Below are positions 11,132 through 22,902 of a stretch of DNA of 64,000 nucleotides, piece by piece. Each line of letters opens with the position of its first letter. Position 1 is the stretch's first letter. The position numbers were made by a program, and so were the translations under genes. The DNA comes from Penicillus capitatus (Eukaryota; Chlorophyta): the NCBI GenBank assembly GCA_965649825.1, contig OZ287695.1, positions 1,426,001 through 1,490,000 on the forward strand, in the 5' to 3' direction. Below the pieces are notes generated by a model. It saw only the letters and a program-made list of their open reading frames with translations, searched no databases and was not told the origin of the DNA.

Positions 11132-12848
11132 TTACGTCTCGTCCACCAAACGAATACGTTTCCTGTTCTTTGGAGTGGGAAGCGTGGTTGCCGATGATGT
11201 ATCGGGTTTCGGTGTATCGGAGGTCTTCTTGTCAGAGCGGAATGCTGCATCGTGCGAACGGCCATGATCTTTGAAAAGTTTCTCGATCTTGTTAAGCTGT
11301 GTGTCCAGTTTCTGCTCTCTTCTGTGTTTCTCGACCAATTTCGAATGCGTCTTGCGTCCATCTGTCATCTTGATGCCGTATTGGAAAGCTGCCTTTGGCA
11401 ACTGTTCCATGTTCTGCTTGTATTTTGACCATTCCTCATCTGTCTCGAAGCTATAGCGCGAGACTCCTTTGTTACGGGCATCCATATGACTGAAATCCTC
11501 ATCATCACTGTCCACCACAGCTCCGGCATAGGACTGGTGAAAACCGGGATAACACTCGGCGTAATGATCAGGAAGCGAAGACGGATCGATCTCTTTTCCT
11601 GTTCTTCTATCCATCTTCAGCATCTCGTGATCATCCAATTCCTTTTCGGCGCCGCCACTCTCCTGTATATATGCATCACACATATCACACATAGATTTCG
11701 AGCATTGAATGGCCATACCTGAGTCTTTGGCGGTCGAGGAATCGATGTGCTTTCTTCTGTTGGCTTTTTCTTTTTTCGTGTCATATCGCACTTATAATCT
11801 GTTCCTACATCCGTGAAGATATCGTCTTCTGGATCGGCTACTGGCAGTTCCGTCTTCTTTAGAGTAGAGGGCAGTACGGGGATATCTGTTTCTTTCTTCT
11901 CAGGATGCAGTGGACCAATCAGGCTCTCCAGCATCTCTTGCTTTTCTTTCTTTCGCGTTTTCTTTTCTGAGGGAGAGAGTCGAATATAAGAGATGATCTT
12001 CGCAAGCATGTCAACCACGCTTGCATCCATATCTGCCCTGACTCTCTCCCCGCCGTGTTCGCACTCTGCTTTCGGTCTTCTCACCACAGTGGGGCGGTAA
12101 TCAAACGCCTGGCCATCATCCAAACTGTAGAGAAAAGCCATTCTGCCAGGCTGGAAGAATTCTCGGGCGTCCACTTTGGTCGGCTTAAACAGAGCACTGT
12201 ACACTGCCCGTCCCATCGGCGATGCAAAACTCACACCTTTCTGCAAGAAAGCATTGCCATCGTGCCGCAACACAGAGATCTACTTTCAGTTTCTTCTGCT
12301 TTTCTTGACGTTGTTGCTCTTTCTTGACATTTTCTGATTCGGTCTTCTGAAGCCGAGCCCTCTCCTTCTTTAACAGCGCATAGTCTAGTCCCTTCACCAA
12401 GTGGGTATGCTCCAAATCACCGCCCAGAAATTTCGACTGTTCAATCGAGATCCCGGTCGATGGCATCCATCCCGTTCCGTCCACTGTTAGCGCCCCATCC
12501 CCACTCGTTCCTTTCCCTTCCCTTCGCTCACGCGCACGGTCTCTGCAACAGATACACATTCACTATCATCATAATCAGTCCGCTAGTGTTCAACCTGTAG
12601 AGTGGTCTGTCCGTGTCTTCTTCTTCGGTAACAGACTCGACAGCTGAGTGCGCCTTTAGCAGGTCTGGGCTCGCATCTCCTTCCTCTTCTTTTACTGGAG
12701 CTGGTTTGGATTTCTTTGAAGTAGTTGGTCCTTTGGGCTGTCGCCGTTCACCGAATGTTGCTTTTCTCTTCTGCAACGGTGTTTCGAGAAGCTGGCGAAA
12801 CTGTTCGTTGGATAGAGGCTCTTGAGAATCCCAAAGATCTTCCGCCAT
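11132..12848 (-). CDS. IK: Splicing factor IK / protein RED, 521 aa
   Basis: IK (RED; SMU2 in plants) is a spliceosomal B-complex protein that works with SMU1. Four exons (12595-12848, 12284-12542, 11719-12240, 11132-11662) give 521 aa. The RED_N region is plain: YRDRARERREGK spans the first intron, followed by SKFLGGDLEHTHLVKGLDY. Next comes ASPMGRAVYSALFKP, then a Lys/Glu-rich middle. The C-terminal region contains LPDHYAECYPGF, the conserved core of RED_C. The long Arg-Glu/Arg-Asp dipeptide run of the animal protein is not evident here. It is tail-to-tail with AMSH (34 bases between stops) and head-to-head with NHP2 (86 bases between starts). Confidence 0.93.
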
Positions 12849-12934
12849 AGTTCTTTGTTTCTCGAGCGATAGTCAGTCGTACATATATTCAGGCCGACGG
12901 CAACCGTATCTCTTCTGTCTACGCCACTGTTTCC

Positions 12935-13527
12935 ATGGCAGACTCCGAACGGATGACGGTGGAAGGGGTGGAGCCAGTCGAATTTGCCGTAGAGAAAGAG
13001 AAGGCACTTTTCGTCGCGCAGCCATTGGTGACGGAGAAGCTCTACAAGAAGCTCGAAAAGATCATGAAAGCAGCCATCCAGATCCATGCGTGTTCACGGG
13101 GCGTCAAAGAAGTGACCAAGACGCTCAGAAAGAAGCAGAAAGGGTGCGATGCTTTTGGGGAGAGATCGTTGTCCACGAAGCAATCAATGATGCAGGTTCT
13201 GTTTGATCGCGGGAGACTGCACACCGATCGATGTGATTGCGCATTTGCCCGTTTACTGCGAAGACCGATCGATTCCTTATGCCTTCATTCCCACACGCCG
13301 CGTGCGTCTCCAAAAGGGTGAGAATCACACTTTATCTAAATGACGTTCTTCGTGTTCAGTTATTGGGTGCATCGATTGAAAGTCTGAGAGGCACGAGCTG
13401 CATCATGATCCACCCCACGACGCGCAAGAAGAAAGACCTTGCGGCTAAAGACGTCACATCATACGAGGCTTTGTACAAGAAGGCGCTCAAGAAGATGAAA
13501 GCATTGCAGTCTGTGCCTTCATCTTGA
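12935..13527 (+). CDS. NHP2: H/ACA snoRNP protein NHP2 (L7Ae family), 160 aa
   Basis: NHP2 binds the kink-turn-like element of H/ACA RNAs that guide pseudouridylation of rRNA, in the nucleolus. Three exons (12935-13143, 13196-13301, 13360-13527) give 160 residues. The L7Ae fold is recognised by AQPLVTEKLYKKLEKIMKAA, RGVKEVTKTLRKKQKG, LIAGDCTPIDVIAHLPVYCE and IPYAFIPTRR, then LLGASIESLRGTSCIMI. The second intron (13302-13359, 58 nt) must be removed at this point to keep the last block in frame. The C terminus is Lys-rich. The length is normal for the family. Confidence 0.94.
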
Positions 13528-13612
13528 CGTCGTACGGTTAAGCGTCGTACATGTTCGTTCTCTTGTCTCTGCTCGTCGTTCTGGTTTCATCATTGCGTCG
13601 CGCTTTTTCGCA

Positions 13613-16600
13613 ATGGAGCTCCAGGAGCTATGCGCCGCTCTTCGGGCGACCGTCAGCGCGAATCGAGATGAGATGAAACACGCCGAGGCCGTTTTGAAAC
13701 AGGTATCCTTCCTCTTCGCCGCGATCTCCTCGACGCGTGTCCAAACGCAGCACGAGACGGTCACGGGTCACGCGTCGAATCTTTTTCTCATTGTCGTGGA
13801 AGAGAGCGTCGAGGGCCAGGTTCGCCTCTCTGCCGCCATCTCACTGAAGCGTATCGTCGAGCGAGCCTGGGACCCGGAAGAAGGTCAGGCCATACGCACG
13901 CTCAGTAACGATTCATAATGAAGTCGTAGATATGCCAAAGCTCTCGGAGCAAGATAAGACGCAGATTCGTGCAAACATCATCGAAGCCGTCGTCAGGTAG
14001 AGATGCTCGAGAATCTCGCAGCAAAGTGGTGCGTCTACAGGAGCGTGGATCCGATTCAATCGCAACTCATCGAGGTGTTGAAGGCAGTCGTCTACGCCGA
14101 TTTCCCGGAATCGTGGCCAGAGCTGAACAACGCCGTCGTACAGAGTCTCCATACTCAGGCATCGCCCTGTTCCACTACCGACCTACCATTCATGTGCGCG
14201 TGATCCAGGATGAACGTCAAGTCCTGGGCGCATTGTTAGCATTGCGATGTATTGCAAGAAAATTTGAATTCAAAACGGTAAGCAACAGGGCGACAGGGAG
14301 TGTGCCGGTATATACAGAGTTGTTATGGAACAGGACGCGAAACAAGAGCTCTTCGATGAGCTCATGAAAGCAACCCTTCCCAAAGTGCTTGAGATTCTGC
14401 GCGACTGTGCCGTGAGTGAAGAGCCGAAGGAGGTCTATGCAGAAGTGCTCAAAGCGATTTGCAAGTTCTTCTGGTCTGTTACCTTCACCAAAATGCCGCA
14501 TGGACTGGAAGAACCTTCCACTTTCAAACACCTGATGGACTCCCTGCTCATTCTCATCAAGAAGGAACTGCCCTGGGTCATTCATGCTCTTGACGCTCCA
14601 TGTGATGTGACATGCAATGGGGCTGTAGAATCTGATGCCGGCATCAAGGGATGAGCAAGATGGATGGATTTGGTGGAAGAGCAAGAAATGGGTACTGCAT
14701 CTGACGACACGGTTCTTTAAGAACTATGGATCGGTCGAGCGGACGAAAGATGGAGAGAAGTTGTTTGCCGAAATGTTCACCGTAAGAGGCAACGGATATA
14801 TGAATCTCACCAAAGGGCGATGTCGTTGTAGGCAAATCTATCCATTCCAATGCTGGAAGCACACATTCAATTCCTGGATCGCATTGCACAGTTGCCCTTT
14901 AGCCACGACCGCGTCTATGCGCAACTGGTGAACTATATGGAACACGCGACGAACATTCCGCAGACGTACAAGATTCTGAAGCCGCATTTGAAACCTATGC
15001 TCATCAATATTGTCTTTCCTCTGCTCTGTTTCAACGATTCCGATGCACAACTGATGACAGAGGATCCAGAGGAGTATGTTCGAAAGGTACTGTTCTGTAG
15101 AGTGATAGATCGAGATGTTCGTCACATGTGTGCGCTGCTATTTTAGAGCCACGATTTTATTGAAGATGTTTTCGGCGTCAAAGCAGCCGCAGGGAATTTT
15201 ACTCTGAATCTCTGCCGTACGCGCAAGAAACTGGTTCTCGAAGACTTTACGAATCATCTCTTGACAATCATGCGTCAGTACACCGAAGCTCGAAAGAATG
15301 GCAATGAGCCGATCGAGATGGCTAGACTCATGGACGGCGCTCTGACCGCTTTTGGAACCCTCGAATCTGTATTGGTCAAGAAGGCAAGGTACGCGCTCAG
15401 CTATACTGACGACGAAGGGTGATGAAATGCAGAGGAAGTATAAGGGAGTCGTGGAAGACCTCTTGCAGCAATGTGTCCTGCCGTGTTTTCAGAGTCAATT
15501 CGGACATCTCCGTTCACGCGCCTGTTGGGTAGCGGGTCGTTTCAGCTCGACGAAATTCAAGGACGGTCGTGGATCGGGCGCAACATTCAGGTCTCTTCTG
15601 GAGGTTGTCGTGTTGTCGATGAAGGACACCGAAGTACAGAGATCTCTCACATCTCACTCATAAATCGACCCTCTGCCTGTCTAGCTTCCCGTTCGAGTGG
15701 ATGCCGTCATCGCTCTGAAGTTCTTTGTCGACGCGATGGACACGCTAGACGACTTCAAATTCATTCTGAAGGATCTTCTGAACGTTTTCTTCAGTCTGAT
15801 GAACGAGGTCTGTATCGATGCATTCACCACGAGCGTGATGGTGACGTTTGTGTGTAGATTGAGAATGAGGATATTGTTTTCACTTTGGAGTCTATTGTCG
15901 ACAAACTCGGCGAAGACATTGCTCCTTTCGCAGAAGATCTAGGGTTCAATCTTGCAGCTGCCTTCAAGAAGTGTATCGGAACAGGTGTCGACGAAGAGGA
16001 GGATTTTGAGTCGCTCTGCGCTTATGGATGCATTCGAGCGATGAATACTTTGATCGAAAGCGTCCGGAAATCGCCTCCGCTTTACCGGACGCTGGAGGAG
16101 ACCTTCTATCCTGTCATTGACACGATTCTGGCAAAAGAGAACGTGGAATTGATTGATGACATTCTGGATATGATCTCCTGCTTCACATACTTTAGCACGG
16201 AGATCTCTCCCAGGATGTGGGCACTCATGCCTCGCCTGCATGCAGCATACATGACATGGGCCTTTGATTACTTTGAATGCTTGGCTGTGTGCTTTGGGAC
16301 ATACATTGTCAAGGGCAGAGAAGTCTTTCTGCAGAATAAACAACCGGATTATATGTCTCTTTTCAATCAGGTGCTGGAGAATGCAATGACTGGCGATTAT
16401 CAGGAGGTTGATTTTCATCCCGCCCTGAAACTGATGGAGACAGCTATGCAGCATTTGAAGAGAGATATTGATGCCTTTGTCGGTCCGTATCTGCATCTCA
16501 CTCTGCAAAAATGGAGAACAGCAGAACGCAGTGACACTCGCGTGCTGTTGGTCAATGTGGTTGCCAATGCTCTGTGGTACAATCCAGTGATAGCTGTGGC

Positions 16601-17276
16601 ATTCCTGCGGCAGCAGGGGGCACTGATGGAGGTCTTCTCCAAGTGGTTTGAGATGATCTATACCGACAAAGAGAACGGAAGAATGAAGTATTTTCTGAAA
16701 CACAGCGACAAGAAGATCGGAATCCTGGGCCTTATCTCTCTCCTCGCTGTCCCAGACGATCAATTTCCTAACGAACTGCAAGCAGGACAGATTCTGGGCG
16801 GCGTGATGAAACTCCTGGCAGCCATTCGGCGTCAAGAGGAGGAAATGCGAGAGACTTCCGAAGATGAAGATTATGATCCAGATGAAGATTCAGAAGGCGA
16901 ATTGGGAGACGCGGATGAAGAGGAGGACGACGACGAGTCGGCCGTCGAATCGAGCTCCGGCTCAGCATACAATAAACTGCTCGAAAAAGAGACAAGAAAA
17001 TTGCTGCTGGGCTATCAAGGATCGGATTCTGATGACTACTGCGAAACAGACATGTCGTCGGATGATGAAGATGCACCCATCTATACAGTGGATCCCTATG
17101 TGACGTTTTCGGAGATGCTGGAGTACTTGGAGACAACACACGGTAATCGATTGCAGGAAATGGTGGCTGGAATGAATGAGAGCGATCGCCAGGCCTTGCA
17201 TCAGATGATGGATTATGGACGACAGAAGAAAGCGGAAGCGGAGAACGGAATCACACAACACTTGAATGGAAACTGA
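13613..17276 (+). CDS. IPO7: Importin-7/8 family nuclear transport receptor, about 1036 aa
   Basis: This is a beta-karyopherin of the RanBP7/8 (yeast Sxm1/Nmd5) group, which carries ribosomal proteins, histones and signalling proteins into the nucleus with Ran. Twelve exons end with one long exon (15858-17276). The N terminus is ELQELCAALRATVSANRDEM. Family blocks are FPESWPEL, GALLALRCIARKFEFK, WWKSKKWVLHLTTRFF, FRSLLEVVVLSMKDTE then LPVRVDAVIALKFFV, and LMNE then IENEDIVFTLESIV. The C terminus has the acidic stretch typical of this group (EDEDYDPDEDSEGE) and ends with a short polar tail. Intron 4 is best read as GC-AG at 14159-14208; a GT start at 14138 would also keep frame but would be 71 nt long. 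Total length matches the family norm of about 1040. Confidence 0.93.
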
Positions 17277-17511
17277 AAAAGTGTGATGAGCAAACGACGC
17301 GGCCCATAAATTTAAGAAGTACGAAAGCACGTAGGACTGGCGGCATTTCTCATCGCGACATCTCGATCTCTTGTCCTCTTGCGACGCAGAATGCACTCTC
17401 TTACAGCGCATCACGGATGGCACTGTAGGACGTCTGTCGAATGTAGAGGTCCATCCAATCGACGCCCTATCGTCATCGCCGTTGAATGAGCATGGCGAAC
17501 GAACGCACTCA

Positions 17512-19844
17512 ATGTCTGTCAACGCGACGAGTCTTGCTCAGGACCCACGTTTCGAAGCATTTCGTGTCGATGATTTCGACGCTGCGAAGTTCACCAGTCG
17601 TGCCCTGTCCGGTGCCGTCTCTTCAGCCCAGACAACGGCACAACAGCTGCGCGAACATATCCAGTTACTCGAAGGGGGCGTTCGAGAAGAGGTCGTTGAG
17701 AAGCAGACGGAACTGAAGCGTGTCGTCACGCACTTGGCCGAAATGGAGACCTCCTGTTTCGCCGTCGATCGAGCCGTCCAGCAGCTCGGGATGTCTGTCG
17801 AGGAACTTCAGTCCTCTCTTCGCGCTCCATGTCAACGCCTGCGTCTGCGCACGACGCAGCTGAAGAATCTGCGCTCGACGATCGCGACGCTTCGAATCGT
17901 ATCGCGTCGATTGAAGCTCATGAAAAAGCTAAAGAAGCGCATTGGCGATGCCGATGTCGAACTGGAAGGCGTCGATCTACCAGACGTCGCACGTATCATT
18001 ACAGACCTCCGCGAATCGAGTCCTTATCGATCACATCATCACTCTTATCCCAAGATTTCGCTGTAGATGAAGAGATGGTCACATCAAATGTTGATGCATT
18101 GAAAGACGACGACGCATATGTGATGTTAATGACCGAAAGAGTGCGTCACAGTGCAGAGATGAAATTACTGAAGGGACAGGAATCGTTGAACCAGGCAGAC
18201 ATGGGTCACGCTCTGCACGTGTACTTCAATTTGACGGAACTGCCCTCGGCAGTGGATATGCTTGTCGGCAAGAGAACGGCAAAGCTCAATCACAAGGCCA
18301 AAATGACATTCGATTTTCACAGACTATCATCAGGAAATCGCATCTCTGGACAGAGCTCTCTCCAAGAGAGTGTCTGGTCGAGTTTGAAAACCTTAATTGC
18401 CGAGATGGAAGAAGGCATGATGGCGATCTATCACCTGCAACAGGTTTTGGCAAAGAAACACGATCCGGTGACACATGTGATGTTTCTGAGTGTGGTGCCT
18501 CATGGAGACGCCTTGGTTGATCGTTTTTGGTCTCACGCTGTCGGCATCTTCGAACGGAGTCTCACACATGCCGTCCAGCCTGGGAAATCCACTCCCATAC
18601 GCGAAGTCCTGGTTCAAGGGTACCCAGAACTCTGTTCCAGTGTCGAAGCATCTTTGGATCGCCTCTCGAAGCGAACTGCCGAGAAGGGCAAGCCTTCATC
18701 CATAGGGGTCCAGCATCTAGAGCAGCTGCTAGGAAGCTGTCTCACTCTTCAGAATGTCTTCGTCACGCGGTCGCTGACCCACATGACAGACACCATCAAC
18801 GGCGTCTTTCCTCCGGGATCTCGTTCTGTTCCGCCATCGACTGAGATTCAGAAAGTCATCATTGCATTCCACGAAGAGATGAAACAAGCAGAGAACAGTG
18901 TCCAGACCTGTCGATTAGTCGCCAACAATGTTGCCAATGCTGTCCTTTCCATTTCGGAAAAGACACAGATGCTCTCCGCCACAGGTCCTGAGCTTCGCAC
19001 CATCTCTGGTTCCTGCAATGCTGCTCAGCTGCGCAACATCAGTCTCTGTTCCAGTTTACAGGATATTCACAAGGCACTGGTCACACGCATCACAAAGCTG
19101 GATCAGAAAGGCATCGAGTTTCTCATTCCTGCGTGCGAGACGCTGAGGACGGCTGCACTGGAACGGATAACACCTATCTTCAAAGCAATGATGGAAGCCC
19201 TCGAGCAGCATCTCCTGTCGATGCACAGCCTCTCCGTTTGGTCGAAGGACACAGGAGATGTCACACCTTCTGGCTACTTGCAAGAACTGAGGCATCAGCT
19301 TCGCGCTTTCAGTATGGAATTCCTGGCTCGATTTGCGCCGCCCTTCTCACCGACGACACCTTCGTTCGTTCGTTCCTTAGTAAAACGTATGGGCTGTCGA
19401 CTGATTCTCTTCTTTATCCGACATGCAGCACTTCTGCGTCCCTTGTCTGCCCACGGCCGCCAGCAACTTGTTGTGGATGCCATAGAGCTGGAGAACGTTA
19501 TCACTCAGACACTGATCTCTGTCTCCACTCTCACACATCACTCTTCTGCCTTACAGTCTTTCAAAGAGCTGGTGCAAATCAGTCCAGCAGAGATTCGACA
19601 TCGTCCAAACGTGATGGAACTGCCCAGAAGTGTCATCCTACACCATCTCTTTTCTCATGCTTCTGCACACTTGAAGCTTCCGCATGAACGGAGTGGCTTG
19701 ACCCCTTCTCAGTTTTCTTACTGGCTGGACAGTCACACAGTTGACGAGGCCATTCAAGGTGTCCAGTCCATCTTGGACGTCACCTCTGTCACATCGGATG
19801 ATGTGAGCATATGTTCGGTACTCACAGATCTATGTAAGCCATGA
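17512..19844 (+). CDS. COG5: Conserved oligomeric Golgi complex subunit 5, 761 aa
   Basis: COG5 is in lobe B of the COG tethering complex for retrograde transport within the Golgi. Two exons (17512-18019 and 18067-19844) are joined by a 47-nt intron. The N terminus matches the COG5 start: FRVDDFDAAKFTSRALSG, then heptad helices with QLREHIQLLEGGVREEV and TTQLKNLRSTIATLRIVSRR. The C-terminal signature is LPRSVILHHLFSHASAHLKL, followed by PHERSGLTPSQFSYWLDSH. The ATG at 17512 was chosen because it directly precedes the conserved region; open frame continues upstream but has no in-frame ATG. The stop is 29 bases before the next gene on the same strand. The 1.8-kb second exon is unusual for this intron-rich region. 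Confidence 0.9.
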
Positions 19845-19873
19845 CCTGTCACATCATTTGCAGTAGCGCCGTC

Positions 19874-22005
19874 ATGCAGTGCGTAACACTCTTGGTCGTG
19901 CTGTGTCTATCGACACAGGTGGCGGCCTATCGCTTTCCCGAACGCATTCCCGCTTTTCACCCGCCAGACTTCTCAGCTCACCCCAACGCCCGTGCACGAC
20001 GGAACGACGATTCGCTATGGGCAGACCGTTGCGTCGAAACCTGGCGCAACGCAACGTTGGACCATTTCTCATGGGTGCTGCGTCTCGGATTCCCCTCGCG
20101 CATCCACACAAGCACTCGTGCATGCAGGGACTCGAAGGGGGGTTCGCAAAATTCAAGCAACGTTACTTTGTCTGCGATGAATTCTGGGACAGCACAACAG
20201 ATGAGAAGGGACCAATTTTCCTATACCTAGGAAACGAGGCACCTGTGGAGAAGTGCGCCAGGTCCAACCAACATCGCATCTCTGATTTCGATGTGTTCCA
20301 GATACATCGAAGCCACAGGTCTGATGTGGGAATTGGCACCCAAGTTCGGGGCACTGTTGGTGTTTATTGAACACAGGTATGCCTTCCCTCTTGCACTCTC
20401 GCTAGGATTGGACGATTTAGATACTACGGCAAATCCAAACCGTTCGGATCTGAATTCCGTGAGCATTTGGATTATCTCTCTGCCGAACAAGCCATCGCCG
20501 ACTATGCTGAATTCCTCTTTGAGTTTCAGGCGTCTCTGGGCGAAAGCAATCTTCCTGTGATTGGATTTGGAGGATCGTATGGTCTGTGTCTTTTTGTGTG
20601 AGATGATGGTCAGATAGATGTGTGAGATTAGGTGGTATGTTGGGGGCATGGATGCGTCTGAAGTATCCGCATCTCCTTCATGGCGTCATCGCCTCCTCTG
20701 CTCCGATCTGGAGTTTCATGGGCGAAGTGCCGCCGGTCGATCCCAATTACTTTGACAAAATCAAAACCTATGCGGCCTCTTACCTAGCAAAAGCCGAGAA
20801 AGAATGTGTGCCCAATATCCGCCGTACATGGAGGACACTGTTCGACGTGGGCTCCAGTCCCAAGGCTGGCTTCGGATTGGAAGCTATCCGTCGGGCTTTG
20901 AACATCTGTCCTGATGTGAAATTGGAACTGTCGTCGAACACGATTTGGCGGATCATCCATTGGATCGATCATGCCATCACGATCATGGCAGAAGGCAGCT
21001 ATGGCTTCCCATCGGACTACATGACGGACGGTGTTGCCAAACTGCCACCATATCCTTTGAGACTCGGTTGCACATATCTGGCCGAACCTCTCCACAGTGT
21101 CGATCTGCTCGAAGGTCTTGAGCTTATCTATGAGATCCGGCAGATGGCTCTGCAATGCCCTTTGCCTAGGTGTTGGCAAAATGATCGGGATCTACTATAA
21201 TGTGACCAAAGATGCAGAATGCTTTCCACTAGAACGTGAGATTTCTGAAGAAGGCAAAGAAATCTCAGACATGTGGTCACATCAGTACTGCACCGAAATG
21301 TTTCAGATGTTCGGCTCCGATGGAAGTAAAATCCACGAGACTTCCGTTGGGAGATCTCTTTGAGGTGTTTCGCTCTAGTCGAGGATATGTTTTGGAGCGA
21401 TCCATGGAATCCAGAAGGGATGAAAGAGTACTGCAAGCTACATCACAAGACAGAAGCCCGTCCTTACTGGGCAACGATTCAATGGGGAGGGAAAGATATT
21501 TCATATGCCTCCAACATCATCTTCAGCAATGGAGAGTATGATCCATGGAGAGGCGGCGGTGTGCAAACAAACATTTCGGACACAGCAGTTGCCATCCTTA
21601 TTCTCGAGGTTTTCTCAGCAGCCGACACAATTGCAGGATCAAAATGATTATCTACAGGGAGGGCATCATGCAGATTTAATGTTCTCGACAGAACAAGATA
21701 ACGAAAGCTTAAGATCAGCAAGGCAGTTTGAAAAAGAGTCCATTGCTGTCTGGATCAAGGTGGTACGAGAGAAGAATAGAAAACTCAAAGAGCTCCTGGC
21801 AGCTCTGTCTCCAAAGTCTCCATCCGCCACGAGTTCCACCCCGGCGATCGAGAATTTCGACGCGTTCCAGGACACAGAAAAAAGCACTAACAGGCTTTGG
21901 ACGCTTGGGCCTCGTCTGGACTCTGATGCATCTAGTCTGACATCGGCATTTGATAAAGGAAAGCTAGAGGGTCTCGAAGAATCGGACAGTCGATTCATTG
22001 TTTAA
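19874..22005 (+). CDS. PRCP: Lysosomal Pro-X carboxypeptidase-type serine peptidase (S28), 592 aa
   Basis: S28 peptidases remove residues after or beside proline in lysosomes or the secretory path. Eight exons (19874-20074, 20128-20252, 20302-20376, 20421-20581, 20632-21114, 21170-21325, 21379-21608, 21658-22005) give 592 aa. The start gives a signal peptide (MQCVTLLVVLCLSTQVAAYR). Family blocks are FKQRYFVCDEFW, GPIFLYLGNEAPVE and IEHRYYGKSKPFG. The catalytic triad is visible: Ser in GFGGSYGGMLGAW, Asp in NGEYDPWRGGG and His in GGHHADLM. Relative to usual members there is an extra C-terminal part of about 85 residues, polar and Ser-rich, ending SRFIV. The stop codon lies inside the 3' end of the convergent MED10-like gene (11-base overlap). 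Confidence 0.93.
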
Positions 22006-22897
22006 CGGGATCGGAAGCCTCCTCAATTCCTGCTGCTTCTGTTGCTTCCGTTTTTATTGTTCCCTTTTGGGATTGTGATGTAAGGTTTGTTCCTAGTTGC
22101 AAGAATGTGTCGATGATGCTCTGTTGCTGAACGTTATGCTGTGCCTGCTCCAGAAGAGCATCCGACTGTTCCGTCAGATACGTATCTGGATGGACACCGT
22201 CATTCATAGCCGTCCACATTTCGAGCGGCACCTCTCGCTTCTCTTTCTTCAAACGATGGCCATCGGCGGCTGCCTCTTCTTTGGTGATTCCCTCCAGATG
22301 ACGCAACAGATCACAATACTCTCGCAGTTTCTGTTCGAGACGTGCCGAATCGCGCTCCGGGAGAAAACTCTTCGTCAGGCTCTTCAAATCGAGGGCCATG
22401 TTGAACAGAGCATCGACGCCTTCATCAAAAGCATCTTGTTTTGACCGATCTTCGTGGTCGTGTTTTTTATCGAGTGAGTGTGATTTGACCAGAGGCGTTG
22501 GCGGCGGCGATCGAGATTCGACATGAGCTCCAAATACTTCGCCTTTCACATCCGTCACACTCTCACACTTTCGAAATTTATCAGGAATAGATTTGAGTCG
22601 CATCTGACCTACTTCGACAATCGCATCTTCGTTCAAACGGGAAATTTCGGAGACGGCAGGAACCGTTGGCGCTTCGGAACGCTGAACGAGACGGAAAACG
22701 ATGCCGGGCTTCGAATCTGCGGATTGGAGGTGATTTCCTGGTCGTGGACGTTTCGCCGCCGCCGTCGTTTTGAGTGACTGCGATACGTGAGCCGTACTGC
22801 GATCCGAATTGCCCGTCGGTTCATCGGAACTGCGCGTGTGTTTGCTGCTGCTCTGTGCGGGTTTCACAGCCCGGAACATGATTTTGCGACCCTGCAT
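21995..22897 (-). CDS. MED10: Mediator subunit 10-like protein with long N-terminal extension, 300 aa
   Basis: MED10 is a small middle-module subunit of the Mediator coactivator. This single-exon gene encodes 300 aa, twice the usual length. The MED10-like part is C-terminal (about residues 165-280). It has a helix with SARLEQKLREYCDLLRHLEG, then VPLEMWTAMNDGVHPDTYLT, which fits the family pattern VPLEV..YID.G.NP..YT, followed by DTFLQLGTNL. Residues 1-160 are low-complexity and basic/Ser-rich. The start is the ATG at 22895-22897, only 5 bases after the COQ2 stop on the same strand; the open frame continues upstream without another ATG. The 3' end overlaps the PRCP stop. The family call is from motif pattern only. 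Confidence 0.68.
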   Translation of the reverse strand: MQGRKIMFRAVKPAQSSSKHTRSSDEPTGNSDRSTAHVSQSLKTTAAAKRPRPGNHLQSADSKPGIVFRLVQRSEAPTVPAVSEISRLNEDAIVEVGQMRLKSIPDKFRKCESVTDVKGEVFGAHVESRSPPPTPLVKSHSLDKKHDHEDRSKQDAFDEGVDALFNMALDLKSLTKSFLPERDSARLEQKLREYCDLLRHLEGITKEEAAADGHRLKKEKREVPLEMWTAMNDGVHPDTYLTEQSDALLEQAQHNVQQQSIIDTFLQLGTNLTSQSQKGTIKTEATEAAGIEEASDPVKQ

Positions 22898-22902
22898 CGA
22901 AA

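Noticed and set aside
15939-16835. 298-codon minus-strand open frame
   Set aside because: It is antisense to the long last exon of the importin gene, which carries clear family conservation on the plus strand.
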